From NCBI RefSeq assembly GCF_024979235.1, contig NZ_JANLCM010000002.1, positions 1,302,001-1,366,000 of the forward strand: DNA of 64,000 nt, given 5' to 3'. The notes below the pieces were generated by a model. That model was given only the letters and a program-made list of their open reading frames with translations. It was not told the origin of the DNA and did no database searches. A program made the position numbers and the translations under genes. This DNA comes from Herbiconiux aconitum. GTDB taxonomy: Bacteria > Actinomycetota > Actinomycetes > Actinomycetales > Microbacteriaceae. This document shows positions 8,287-17,078 of the stretch, piece by piece (within the stretch, counting starts at the first letter, position 1; the number at the start of each line of letters is the position of its first letter).

Positions 8287-9606
8287 TCAGCGCCGCACGA
8301 TCGCGACGAACGGCTCCCGCCGGCGCAGGCTCAGACGCAGCCAGAGGCCCGAGCGCCGCGCGATCAGCACCCCGATCACGATCGCCGCCACCGCCGGCAC
8401 CGCCCCCGACAGCACCATCCCGACGTGCGCGCCGAAGTGCTCCACCACCCACCCCATCGCCGGTCCGCCGATCGACTGCCCGCCGAGCAGCACGAGCACG
8501 TAGAGCGACATCACCCGCCCGCGAATAGCCGTGTTCGACGACATCTGCACGAGCGCGTTCGCGCAGGTGATGAACATCAGCCAGCCGAACCCGACCAGCA
8601 CCAGGGCCGCACCGAACAGGTATTCGGTGGGCATCCATCCGCTCGCCGCCTGCAGCACGCCGTACACCCCCGCCAGCCCGATCACCGTGCGCAACCGCAC
8701 CACCCGCCGGCGGGTCGAGAGCAGCGCACCGGTCAGGGCGCCGACCGCGACGAGGGTGTTGAACAACCCGTATCCGCCCGGCCCCGCGTTGAAGACCTCG
8801 CTGGCGTAGGCGGCGAGGATGACGGGCATGTTCTGCGAGAACACGGCCAGTACGGCGATCATCACGATGGTCCAGAGGATGGCGGGCTTGCTGCGCACAT
8901 AGCGCACACCCTCGATCAGCTGCCCCTTCGCCCGCGGCGCCACCGGAGCCGGGAAGAGCTCGCTGACCCGCAGCCGACTGAGCGCGAACACGACGAGCGC
9001 GCAGGCCACCGCGTTGATGCCGAACGACCAGCCGGCCCCCACCGCGACGAGCAAAGCCCCGCTCACGGCCGGCCCGATCAGGCCGCCGAGCTGGAACATC
9101 GAGGAGTTGAGGCTGATCGCGTTCCGCAGATACCGCGGCCCCACCAGCTCGTTCGTGAAGACCTGCCGTGCCGGGTTGTCGATCACGGTCACGAGCCCCA
9201 GCACGACGGCCACCACGTAGATGTGCCACACCTGCACCGTGCCGGTGAGGGTCAGGATGGCCAGGGTGAGACTGGTGAAAACGGCGGCGGTCTGCGTGAT
9301 CATGAGCAGCACCCGCTTCGAATAGCGGTCGACGATCACCCCGCCCACCAGCCCGAACACGAGCATCGGCGCGAACTGCAGTGCGACGGTGATTCCCACG
9401 GCCGCGACGCTTCCCGAGAGCTCCAGCACGAGCCAGTCCTGGGCGATGCGCTGCATCCACACCGCTGTCATCGCGACGAGGTTCGTCAGGGCGAAGATGC
9501 GGTAGTTGCGCACCGAGAGGGAGACGAGGGTGTGTCGCCACGGAGGCGGGGAACTCTGGACGGTGATCGGTTCGGTCTTCGGATATTCGTTGAGAGTCGC
9601 TGTCAC
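8287..9606 (-). CDS. MFS transporter (enterobactin-exporter-like drug efflux type)
   Basis: A 439-residue major facilitator with about 12 hydrophobic segments. The N-terminus NYRIFALTNLVAMTAVWMQRIAQDWLVLEL and the motif-A-like GGVIVDRYSKR between helices 2 and 3 match the MFS_3 (EntS-like) group. It starts at GTG with CAGGAAC upstream. A LysR gene starts divergently about 100 bases away, so control by that regulator is plausible. The exported compound is not visible; no siderophore genes are present. Confidence 0.85.
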   Translation of the reverse strand: MTATLNEYPKTEPITVQSSPPPWRHTLVSLSVRNYRIFALTNLVAMTAVWMQRIAQDWLVLELSGSVAAVGITVALQFAPMLVFGLVGGVIVDRYSKRVLLMITQTAAVFTSLTLAILTLTGTVQVWHIYVVAVVLGLVTVIDNPARQVFTNELVGPRYLRNAISLNSSMFQLGGLIGPAVSGALLVAVGAGWSFGINAVACALVVFALSRLRVSELFPAPVAPRAKGQLIEGVRYVRSKPAILWTIVMIAVLAVFSQNMPVILAAYASEVFNAGPGGYGLFNTLVAVGALTGALLSTRRRVVRLRTVIGLAGVYGVLQAASGWMPTEYLFGAALVLVGFGWLMFITCANALVQMSSNTAIRGRVMSLYVLVLLGGQSIGGPAMGWVVEHFGAHVGMVLSGAVPAVAAIVIGVLIARRSGLWLRLSLRRREPFVAIVRR

Positions 9607-9702
9607 ATCAGTTCCTGGTAGATAGTTCGCCTTCTACAACGGTAGGGGTGCCGGCAGCATTCCGAGACTAAATTGGAGCTATAAGTCCTATTGGTTTTTC
9701 GA

Positions 9703-10596
9703 ATGATGAACGGATGCGCCGTGTTCGATCCCGCTCTCCTCCGCACCTTCCTGGCCGTGGCCGAGACGCACAGCTTCACGAAAGCGGCGGCCCAGCTCGG
9801 CCTCAGTCAGCCGACCGTCAGCCAGCAGGTGCGCAAGCTCGAGGCCGCGTCGGGCCGCCTGCTCATCGCGCGCGACACCCGGGTGGTGACCCTCACCGAC
9901 AACGGCGATGCCATGGCGGGGTTCGCGCGCACCATCCTCGCGGCGCACGCGTCAGCATCCAGCTACTTCTCCGGGTCGGCGATGCGCGGGCGTCTGCGAT
10001 TCGGCGCCGCCGACGACCTCGCCATCACGCAACTGCCGCGCATTCTGCGCCACTTCCGGCAGCTCTACCCGCAGATCAATCTCGAACTCACCGTGAACCA
10101 GAGCCTGCCGCTCTACCGACAGCTGAAGGCGGGGCGGCTCGATCTCATCTTCATCAAGCAGATCCCGGATGCGCCCGACGGCGCCATCCCGGAGCTCGGC
10201 CGGGTGGTGCGGCGCGACACGATGGTGTGGATCGCCGAGGAGAAGACCATCATCGAGCCGGGCGAACCGGTGCCGATGATCGCCTATCAGGCGCCGAGCA
10301 TCAGCCGGCAGCTCGCCATCGACGCGCTCGAAGCCGCGGGCCGCACCTGGCGCATCACCTGCAACACGCGCGAGGTGAACGGCGTGCTGGCGGCGGTGCG
10401 GGCGGGGATCGGGGTGGCGGCTTTTCCACACACGCTCATCCCCGACGACCTGGTGAAGGTGAGCAACAAGTTCGACCTGCCCGATCTCGGCGACGTCGAC
10501 TTCACGCTGCTCTCGAACCCCGCAGCCCCCGCCGAGCCCGTCGAGGCGCTCTCCTCCGCCATCCTCGGCCGCGCGCTCTCCCGCACGGGCGCCTGA
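9703..10596 (+). CDS. LysR-family transcriptional regulator
   Basis: About 298 residues. The N-terminal winged helix reads FDPALLRTFLAVAETHSFTK with helix-turn-helix AAQLGLSQPTVSQQVRKLE, followed by the type-2 periplasmic-binding-like effector domain. It is divergent from the MFS gene and likely controls it and itself. Start choice is uncertain among ATG 9703, ATG 9706 and GTG 9721; the last gives the usual distance to the helix-turn-helix, but none has a good ribosome site. The shared intergenic region (9607-9702) is relatively AT-rich and would hold the binding site. Confidence 0.85.
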   Translation: MMNGCAVFDPALLRTFLAVAETHSFTKAAAQLGLSQPTVSQQVRKLEAASGRLLIARDTRVVTLTDNGDAMAGFARTILAAHASASSYFSGSAMRGRLRFGAADDLAITQLPRILRHFRQLYPQINLELTVNQSLPLYRQLKAGRLDLIFIKQIPDAPDGAIPELGRVVRRDTMVWIAEEKTIIEPGEPVPMIAYQAPSISRQLAIDALEAAGRTWRITCNTREVNGVLAAVRAGIGVAAFPHTLIPDDLVKVSNKFDLPDLGDVDFTLLSNPAAPAEPVEALSSAILGRALSRTGA

Positions 10597-10610
10597 CCCT
10601 CCCGACGTCG

Positions 10611-10692
10611 CGCGAAGTCGCCTCCCCCTCGCGAAGTCGCGCTAAGTCGGCTCTGGGGACGCTCGAAGGGCGACTTAGAGCGACTTCGCGAG
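10611..10692. repeat. Three-armed palindrome between convergent genes, family shared with 59061
   Basis: Twenty-two-base arms (10628-10649 and 10671-10692) pair with one mismatch; the core is GCGAAGTCGCGCTAAGTCG. A third partial arm, CGCGAAGTCGC, lies just upstream at 10611-10621, so two alternative pairings are possible. It sits between the converging LysR and response-regulator genes. The same core recurs at 59061-59121. Confidence 0.8.
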
Positions 10693-10730
10693 CGGGGATG
10701 CACGAGGGATGCGGCGAGCGCAGCGGAGGG

Positions 10731-11402
10731 TCAGCGCTGGAGCCAGGCGAGCACTGCGAGCACGCGGCGGTGGTCGGTGCCGGTGTCGTCGAGAGCCAGC
10801 TTCTGGAAGATCGATGTCACGTTCTTCTCCACGGCACCCACGCCGATCACGAGGCGCGCTGCGATGGCCGCGTTCGTGCGGCCCTCGGCCATCAGGGCGA
10901 GCACCTCGTGCTCACGCGGGGTGAGCGTCTCGAGCGGATCGTGCCGCCGCCCGAGCAGCTGCCCCACCACCTCGGGGTCGAGCACGGTGCCGCCCGCGGC
11001 GATGCGGCGCACGGCGTCGTCGAGTTCGGTGAGCGACGCCACGCGGTCTTTGAGCAGGTAGCCGATGCCGCCGGCTCCGGATGCGAGCAGTTCCTGCGCG
11101 TAGGTCACCTCGACGTACTGCGAGAGCAGCAGGATGCCCACTCCCGGCCGGAGCTCGCGGGCCCGGATCGCCGCGCGCACACCTTCATCGCGGAACGTCG
11201 GCGGCATCCGCACGTCGAACACGGCGAGATCGGGTGCGGTGTCGGCGAGGGTGTCGAGCAGCGAGTCGCCGTCGCCGTAGGCGCCGACCACGTCGACCCC
11301 GGTCTCGGCCAGCACCCGCACGAGCCCTTCGCGCAGCAGCACCGAGTCATCGGCGACGACGACCCGCAGTGCGCGCTCGTCGCTCGCCTCCGAAACACTC
11401 AC
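10731..11402 (-). CDS. NarL/FixJ-family response regulator
   Basis: A 223-residue regulator. The receiver domain has acidic pocket VVADDS, phosphoacceptor Asp in VFDVRMPP, and the conserved Lys in YLLKDRV. The C-terminal LuxR-type helix-turn-helix reads LTPREHEVLALMAEGRTNAAIAARL-like, ending in the usual V-EKNVTSIFQKL. It follows the sensor kinase gene on the same strand, so the two form a two-component system. A palindrome-rich spacer of about 160 bases separates them, which may weaken co-transcription. Confidence 0.92.
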   Translation of the reverse strand: MSVSEASDERALRVVVADDSVLLREGLVRVLAETGVDVVGAYGDGDSLLDTLADTAPDLAVFDVRMPPTFRDEGVRAAIRARELRPGVGILLLSQYVEVTYAQELLASGAGGIGYLLKDRVASLTELDDAVRRIAAGGTVLDPEVVGQLLGRRHDPLETLTPREHEVLALMAEGRTNAAIAARLVIGVGAVEKNVTSIFQKLALDDTGTDHRRVLAVLAWLQR

Positions 11403-11458
11403 CCGCCCAGCCTAGAGCGCCGGGCGTCTCACCCCTCGGGTCCCGCATCGCCGCGCAC

Positions 11459-11543
11459 GTGACGAACGGATGGAGGTGGTGCCGGATTCGACACCGCCCT
11501 CCATCCGTCGTCACGATCCGCCGAGTCGCCACCCGTTCGTCAC
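11459..11543. repeat. Three-armed inverted repeat between sensor kinase and response regulator
   Basis: GTGACGAACGGATGGAGG (11459-11476) can pair with CCTCCATCCGTCGTCAC (11498-11514, one bulge) or, by its first 11 bases, with CCGTTCGTCAC (11533-11543). The two hairpins exclude each other. Unlike most such elements here it separates two genes of one transcription unit. Confidence 0.65.
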
Positions 11544-11565
11544 TCGATCGGATGCGCCGCGCAGG

Positions 11566-13242
11566 TCAGATGAGCGGATCGGCCGGGTAGGCGCCGGGTC
11601 CGGTATCCGCGGGCCGGTCCGATCGCGACACAGCAGCCGACGCTGACCCCGGCACGGCGGTCGACGCCTGCGCCGATCCCGAGGCTGCCTCGGCAGCCGA
11701 CCCCGCGGACGACGCGGCGGCCGAGGCCGACGCGGCCGCCACCGTGAACGGGAGGTGCGCCGCGAGCACCGTCGGGCCACCGACCGGGCTCATCAGCTCG
11801 AGCGAGCCCCCGACACCCCGGAGACGCTGCTCGAGCCCGGCGAGACCGTGGCCCTCGAGCGGTGCCGCTCCTCCGCGCCCGTCGTCCATCACCGTCACGT
11901 CGAGCCACGACGGCACACCGGCACCACCGGGCGTCGCACCGCCCACCGCGCCGGCCACCGCCGCGGCCGCGCCGGCCTCCGCGCCGACGGGCGGCCGCAC
12001 CGCGACCCGCACCTCCACCGACCGGGCTCCCGCGTGCTTGGCCGCATTGGCCAACGCCTCGCTCGCCACGAAGTACGCGTTGCGTTCGATCTCCTGCGGC
12101 ACCCGCAACCCCACCGGGAGCGCGCTCACGATCCGCGTCGGCACGGGACTCCGCACCGCCGCCGACTCCAATGCCGCCACGAGCCCTCGATCCATCAGGA
12201 TCGGCGGCGCGAACCCACGCGACAGCGACCGCAGCTCATCGAGCGCCTCGCGTGACTGGGTCATCGCCTCGTCGATCAGCTGCCGTGCCCGCGCCGGATC
12301 GGTGTCGATCTGGCGCTCGGCGGCCGCGAGGTCCATCTGCAAGCGCACGAGGCGCTGCTGCGGTCCGTCGTGGATGTCGCGTTCGAGCCGTCGCAGGGAG
12401 TGCCCCTCGGCGGCCACGGCGGCCCCGCGCGACGCCGAGAGCTCCAGCACCTCGCGACGCAGCGCATCCGACCGGAACGGGCCGAGCATCCCGCGCGCGA
12501 TTCCGTAGTGGATCGACACCAGCCCCCGGGTGATGAACGGCAGCGTCACCAAGAAGATCACGCCGGCCACGAACAAGACGATGTTGTCGCCGAGCCGTTC
12601 GTCGACGCCCGTGCTCGTGCCCGGAACGAAGAAGTCGACGATGACGCTGTAGAGGCTCCATCCGCGGTCGCCCTGAGGAATCCACCGGCTGTAGAACCAG
12701 TACGTCACACCGCCGAGCCCGCTCGCGACCCAGGTGATCGTGATCGACCAGGTCGTCACGCCCACGACGAAGTTCACGACGGAGCCGTGCAGCAGAGCGA
12801 GCCAGTAGTGCCCGTTGCGAAACACGGTGAACATCCGCGTGAACCAGCCACCCCCGGTCACCACCCGCCATTCGGGCGTCGGGATGCCCGGGAAGCCCGC
12901 CGCGCGCAACCGCAGCACTTCGAAGGCACCGAATCCCCGGGCCACCCACATCGTGGCCACCAGCAGGAAGAAGCCGACCACGATCACCAGAGTGCTGACC
13001 CCCGTGCTGAACAGGGTGACCAGGGTCACGAAGCTCGCGATCACGATCGGCAGCGTCGGCAGCAGGAAGCCGAGCTCGCGCGGCACACCACGCCAGAGGT
13101 TTCCGTAACGGATGCCGCGACGGGCGGGAGGCGATGACGCCATGCGCGGGCCTCCCTGCTCCTCGTGCGTGTGCTGATCGGCGTGCCGCCGACTCTCGTC
13201 GGCCTCGATGCCGACGACTTCGTCGTTCTCAGTGGTGGTCAT
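11566..13242 (-). CDS. Sensor histidine kinase (HisKA_3/HATPase, NarL-system partner)
   Basis: About 558 residues. A charged N-terminus precedes four to six membrane segments (LLPTLPIVIASFVTLVTLF onward) in a putative sensor region, then the dimerisation/phosphoacceptor motif ERDIHDGPQQRLVRL, and an ATPase domain with N box EALANAAKHA and G boxes DDGRGGA and GHGLAGLEQRL. The ATG at 13242 has AAGGGA upstream and overlaps the multicopper oxidase gene by 14 bases; an in-frame start at 13287 lies deeper inside that gene. The last 60 residues are Ala/Ser/Gly low complexity with no family counterpart. The inducing signal is unknown. Confidence 0.88.
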   Translation of the reverse strand: MTTTENDEVVGIEADESRRHADQHTHEEQGGPRMASSPPARRGIRYGNLWRGVPRELGFLLPTLPIVIASFVTLVTLFSTGVSTLVIVVGFFLLVATMWVARGFGAFEVLRLRAAGFPGIPTPEWRVVTGGGWFTRMFTVFRNGHYWLALLHGSVVNFVVGVTTWSITITWVASGLGGVTYWFYSRWIPQGDRGWSLYSVIVDFFVPGTSTGVDERLGDNIVLFVAGVIFLVTLPFITRGLVSIHYGIARGMLGPFRSDALRREVLELSASRGAAVAAEGHSLRRLERDIHDGPQQRLVRLQMDLAAAERQIDTDPARARQLIDEAMTQSREALDELRSLSRGFAPPILMDRGLVAALESAAVRSPVPTRIVSALPVGLRVPQEIERNAYFVASEALANAAKHAGARSVEVRVAVRPPVGAEAGAAAAVAGAVGGATPGGAGVPSWLDVTVMDDGRGGAAPLEGHGLAGLEQRLRGVGGSLELMSPVGGPTVLAAHLPFTVAAASASAAASSAGSAAEAASGSAQASTAVPGSASAAVSRSDRPADTGPGAYPADPLI

Positions 13243-14812
13243 GTCCGGTCCCTTCGATTGTCCCAGCACCCTGGCCCGGTTCGACAACCACGAACTGGCC
13301 CATCATGCCCTGGTCTTCGTGCCACAGGAGGTGGCAGTGGTACATGTACGGCGCATCCGGATCGGCGTAGTCGTCGAACCGCATGATCAGGCGCACCTCG
13401 GTGTCGGGTGGCAGGTACACGGTGTCCTTCCACCCCCCGAGCTCGGGTGGAGGAGGCGCACCGCCCACGCTCAGCACCTGGAACTGCACGTCGTGCACGT
13501 GGAAGTTGTGGGGCAGCTGCATCTCGTTCCGCACCGTCCAGAGTTCGGTGGCGCCGAGCTCCACGACCTGGTCGATGCGGTCCATCTGCATCACGTCGTC
13601 GTCGATGGCGAAACCGTCGAGGGTGATCGTGCGCCGGGCGGTCACGTCGGATTCGCGGAGGCGCTCGATCGTCGTCAGCCTGGCCGGCGCATCCGGGGCC
13701 GAGGCTGCCGGTGTCAACGACGCCGCGGCCCGCAGCTGCAGCACGTCGAAGCGGTCGGCGCCGCCGTTGCGACTCGCCACTTCGGGCTCGGTGCCGAGAT
13801 CGGGCGGGGTGGACCGCAGCGTCGTGGTCTCGCCGGGAACGAAACGCACCACGATCTCGGCCCGCTCTCCGGGAGACAGACGGATGCGCGTCGCCGGCAC
13901 CGGCGCATCCAGCAGCCCGCCGTCGCTCGCGATGAGCTGCACGGTGCGGTCGTCGGCGAACTCGAAGTCGTAGGTGCGCGCGGTCGAGGCGTTCAGCAGG
14001 CGCAAGCGCACCGCCTCGCTCGTGACGTCGAGGTAGGGACCGAGCGTGCCGTTGACGAGGAGCGTATCGCCGAGGGCGCCGACGAAGCCGCGGGTGCCGT
14101 CGTCGAAGGCGCCGTCGGAGGTGAAACGTTTGTCTTGCACGATGAGAGGGATGTCGTCGACGCCGTAGTTCCTCGGGAGCGCGAGGGCCGCTTCCTCCGG
14201 ATCGCGCACGAGGAAGAGCCCCGCGAGTCCGCGTGCGACGTGCGCCTCGGTGCGGCCGTGCGGATGCGGGTGGTACCAGAGCGTGGCGGCGGGCTGGTCG
14301 ATGGTCCAGGTGGGCGACCATGTGGTGTCGGGAGCGATCGGCTGGTGCGGACCGCCGTCCATCGCGGCCGGGAGGTGCATGCCGTGCCAGTGCACGGTGG
14401 TGGCCTCGGGGAGTTCGTTGCGCACGTCGACGCGCACCTTCTCGCCGCGATCCGCGACGAGAGTGGGGCCGAGGTAGCTGCTGTTGAAACCCCAGGTGGG
14501 TGTCTGTGCACCGGACTGGAATTCGGTGGTGCCGGTCTGTGCGGTCAGGTCGAAGACGCGGGTTCCGGATGCGTCGAGCCGGCCTTCGTCGAGGGGCGGA
14601 ACGGCGAGCGCACGGTCGAACTCCACCGCTCCGACCGTGTCGACCCGCCCGCCGTCGAGCAGTCCGGGCACGATGCCGCCGAGCGCACCGCACCCGCCCA
14701 GTCCGATGGCGAGTACGGCGCCGCCGGCGAGCAGCACCCCCGCGGCGGCGAGGGTGGCGCGCGGCCTCCGCACTCGCGTGCGCGGTCCGATTCGTGGGGA
14801 TGTCCTGACCAT
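13229..14812 (-). CDS. Multicopper oxidase, lipoprotein type
   Basis: A 527-residue three-cupredoxin oxidase. All copper ligands are present: HWHG (about 141-144), WYHPHPHG (179-186), LPHNFHVHD (from 435) and HCHLLWHEDQGMM (from 492), the last holding the type 1 Cys and an axial Met. The N-terminus is a twin-Arg-like RRPR region, hydrophobic stretch and lipobox LGGC, so it is probably exported and lipid-anchored. Likely roles are copper or metal oxidation or phenol oxidation; not distinguishable. It is the first gene of a unit with the sensor kinase and regulator, which suggests control by them. An in-frame ATG 36 bases upstream exists but lacks a ribosome site. Confidence 0.92.
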   Translation of the reverse strand: MVRTSPRIGPRTRVRRPRATLAAAGVLLAGGAVLAIGLGGCGALGGIVPGLLDGGRVDTVGAVEFDRALAVPPLDEGRLDASGTRVFDLTAQTGTTEFQSGAQTPTWGFNSSYLGPTLVADRGEKVRVDVRNELPEATTVHWHGMHLPAAMDGGPHQPIAPDTTWSPTWTIDQPAATLWYHPHPHGRTEAHVARGLAGLFLVRDPEEAALALPRNYGVDDIPLIVQDKRFTSDGAFDDGTRGFVGALGDTLLVNGTLGPYLDVTSEAVRLRLLNASTARTYDFEFADDRTVQLIASDGGLLDAPVPATRIRLSPGERAEIVVRFVPGETTTLRSTPPDLGTEPEVASRNGGADRFDVLQLRAAASLTPAASAPDAPARLTTIERLRESDVTARRTITLDGFAIDDDVMQMDRIDQVVELGATELWTVRNEMQLPHNFHVHDVQFQVLSVGGAPPPPELGGWKDTVYLPPDTEVRLIMRFDDYADPDAPYMYHCHLLWHEDQGMMGQFVVVEPGQGAGTIEGTGHDHH

Positions 14813-14897
14813 GTCCCCAGCCTCGCGAAATCGCGGCGCTCCCCCCATCCGGCCCGCTCACGAATCGGGGGTGGGGTTATCCCCCGTCCCCGCTCCC

Positions 14898-14949
14898 ACT
14901 CGTCCCGAATCGGGCCAAAAGAGCGAGGGAAGGCCGATTTGGGGCGAGT
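14898..14949. repeat. Imperfect palindrome, related to the 523-574 element
   Basis: ACTCGTCCCGAATCGGGCC (14898-14916) pairs with GGCCGATTTGGGGCGAGT (14932-14949) with two mismatches and one bulge. The outer ACTCGTCCCGAA is identical to the arm at 523. It lies between codirectional genes. Confidence 0.6.
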
Positions 14950-14950
14950 C

Positions 14951-15107
14951 GCGCGAGCTCGCGACGCGGTGCCCGCGAGGGCGCACGCTACAGGCCCTTG
15001 TCGACGACCCAGGGTGAGCGCGAGGCCGGGGCGCGAGCCCGCGACGCGGTGCCCGCGAGGGCGCACGCAACAGGCCCTTGTCGACGACCCAAGGTGAGCG
15101 CGCGGCC
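14951..15107. repeat. 80-bp direct tandem repeat, two copies
   Basis: Copy 1 (14951-15030) and copy 2 (15031-15107) differ at only a handful of positions. Each contains GCGACGCGGTGCCCGCGAGG, then CAGGCCCTTGTCGACGACCC. No reading frame of note runs through it. Confidence 0.85.
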
Positions 15108-15200
15108 GCGTCAGCGACCGCACGCGAACATGTCGCGCGGCGCCGGGCAAGGACCGGTGCCGCCCGAGGACGCCGCGCGAAGCACGGCGCCCGAGGACAG

Positions 15201-17078
15201 CTAGCGCCGGCGCCGGACGTCAGGCAACAGGGCGCCCCACGACCGCCCCCGAACCGCACTCACCCACACCCCCGCGCCGTAGGCGAGGTCGTCGAGGCGG
15301 CGGGCCAGCGCGAACCGCACCGGATCGAGCCTCACCCGCGTGCGCCGGTGCTCGATCGCCACGTCGGCGAGGTGCGCGACGAGAACCGCGCGTCGCAGGC
15401 GGGCCGATAGCAGGCATCCGATCGCCACCGCCGGCCACCAGTGCCGCAGCAGCAGAGCCATGGCCTGCACGAGCGAGGCGAGCAGTCCGTTGGCGGTGAG
15501 CCCCGCTGCCACCCGCACCGGATGCTCGCTCTTCGACAGCTTCGACGCCAACCGCCACACGGTCACCGCACTGATCGCGAGCGCCACCGGCACCGACCAC
15601 CGGCGTTGCGCGAGCAGAACCGCCACCACTGCGGCGCTCCACGGCGCGAGCACGGCGGGCGCGATGTCGTGCGGGTGCCGTTGGGCGAGCGGATGCGCGC
15701 CGGTTCCGTAAAAGGACTTCCGCGCCATCCACTCGCCCACCGTCGTGCGGTGCTCGTGCCACACCGTCGCGGCGGGTTCGTAGCGCACGCGGAGGCCCTG
15801 GTCGGCGAGCCTCCACACGAGGTCGACGTCTTCGCCGACGCGCATCCCGGCATCGAAACCGTCACCGAGGGCGTCGACGCGTGCCACCAGGAACGTGCTC
15901 GACACCCACGACACTGGCGCGCGCTGGCGCACGATCGCGGGCTGTTCCCCGAGGTCGAGGCTCGATCGGGCATCTTCGTAGCGCCCGATCCAGTTGAGGC
16001 CCTTCTCGCCCGGCAGCCCCAGCACACGCGGGGCGACGAGGGCGACCTTCGGGTCGGCGAAGTGGCGGAGCAGCGTGTCGACGGTCTCCGGATGCGCCAC
16101 CACGTCGGAGTCGACGAACACCACGAACGGGGTGGTCACGAGCCGCAGTCCCGCGTTGCGGGCGGCCGCGGGGCCGGCGTTCTCGGCGAGCTCGAGCACC
16201 TCCGCGCCCCACCGCGCGGCGGCGGCGCGGGTGCCCCCGGGGTCGACGGAGGCGTCGTCGACGACGATGATGCGCGGGTGCGCCACCGACGCGGTATCGC
16301 GCTCGCCGGGCGCGGGACGCGCTCGCCCACCGCGGCCGATCGGCCACCCGGGCCCGCCTTCGGGTGAGGAGCTCGAGCGCTGCGGATCACCGTCGCCACC
16401 CGACACCGCGCCGGAACGCGAATCACCCCACCCCCGGGGCCCGGGCATGGCCGCAGACGACGTGAGCGCCGCGAGGAGGCGGTCGAGCGCCACCGGACGA
16501 TCGCGCACGGGGATGACGTAGGTGACCTCGGCCGGGTCGCCCGGCCGAAGCGTCGAGACGACGGGGTCGGCGATGCCCGCCTCGAGCAAGCGGTCGGCCA
16601 GCACGGCGGTCGGGCGGTCGCGGATACGCAGCTCGCGTCCGTCGAACAGGCCAGCGGCCGCAGCGGTGAGGTAGAGCACGCGGGTGGGCGCGCCGCCGAT
16701 GAGTGCGCGCCCGCCGTCTTTCACCCGCACCCGCCGGTTGAGTCGCACCACGCTCCCCGGCGGTAGCCCGCCGGACCGCGGCGCCTCCGCCGCCCCTCCG
16801 ACGTGATCGTCGCCCGAGCCGCCACGAGCGCCGCCCTGTGACGCGTCGATCCGGGGTGGGGTGCCGCCATGCGCCGGCGTGCCGGAATGCGGTGGGGCGT
16901 CCGACTGCGGTGACACGTCTGCCTGCGGTGGCGTGCCGCCCTGCGGATGCGTGCCGTCGCGCGGCGAGGCGCCCGCCCGCGGTGGGGTGCCCCCCTGCGG
17001 TTGCGTGCCGTCGCGCGGCGAGCCGTCCGCCTGCGGTGGCGTGCCTGCGCGGCGATCGGGCGGTGGGTGATCCGTCAT
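15201..17078 (-). CDS. mftF: Mycofactocin system glycosyltransferase MftF
   Basis: A family 2 glycosyltransferase of 625 residues. By family knowledge it adds the oligoglucose chain to the mycofactocin core at the membrane. The catalytic domain has VTYVIPVRDRP, IIVVDDASVD, the DSD metal motif in VFVDSDVVAHP, and a QRHPHDIAPAVLAPW-like region leading into hydrophobic C-terminal segments. The ATG overlaps the mftE stop by four bases. It is longer than usual members (about 470): the first ~110 residues are an 18-residue Pro/Gly/Thr repeat, and a Gly/Ser/Pro-rich insert of about 60 residues splits the domain before IIVVDDAS. Confidence 0.9.
   Translation of the reverse strand: MTDHPPPDRRAGTPPQADGSPRDGTQPQGGTPPRAGASPRDGTHPQGGTPPQADVSPQSDAPPHSGTPAHGGTPPRIDASQGGARGGSGDDHVGGAAEAPRSGGLPPGSVVRLNRRVRVKDGGRALIGGAPTRVLYLTAAAAGLFDGRELRIRDRPTAVLADRLLEAGIADPVVSTLRPGDPAEVTYVIPVRDRPVALDRLLAALTSSAAMPGPRGWGDSRSGAVSGGDGDPQRSSSSPEGGPGWPIGRGGRARPAPGERDTASVAHPRIIVVDDASVDPGGTRAAAARWGAEVLELAENAGPAAARNAGLRLVTTPFVVFVDSDVVAHPETVDTLLRHFADPKVALVAPRVLGLPGEKGLNWIGRYEDARSSLDLGEQPAIVRQRAPVSWVSSTFLVARVDALGDGFDAGMRVGEDVDLVWRLADQGLRVRYEPAATVWHEHRTTVGEWMARKSFYGTGAHPLAQRHPHDIAPAVLAPWSAAVVAVLLAQRRWSVPVALAISAVTVWRLASKLSKSEHPVRVAAGLTANGLLASLVQAMALLLRHWWPAVAIGCLLSARLRRAVLVAHLADVAIEHRRTRVRLDPVRFALARRLDDLAYGAGVWVSAVRGRSWGALLPDVRRRR
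16870..17049. repeat. 54-bp minisatellite in the 5' part of mftF
   Basis: Units start near 16870, 16924, 16978 and 17032 with the core TGCGGTGGCGTGCCGCCCTG. The middle two are nearly identical and the outer ones diverged or partial. The 54-bp period keeps the frame and encodes 18-residue units such as GGTPP-x5-SPRDGT-x-PQ. Confidence 0.85.

Larger units (their letters stand above)
14813..15200. other. Gene-free spacer with palindrome and 80-bp tandem repeat
   Basis: 388 bases between the multicopper oxidase start and mftF stop hold no supported gene. The left part contains G-rich CGAATCGGGGGTGGGG and an imperfect palindrome; the middle is a two-copy 80-bp tandem repeat; the right part (15111-15200) is GC-rich with no recognised element. 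Confidence 0.7.

Noticed and set aside
8287..10596. Siderophore export locus
   Set aside because: The MFS protein resembles EntS-type exporters only at family level, and no siderophore biosynthesis or uptake gene is nearby.
16840..17050. CRISPR-like repeat array
   Set aside because: The 54-bp units are contiguous, coding and without unique spacers; it is a minisatellite inside mftF.
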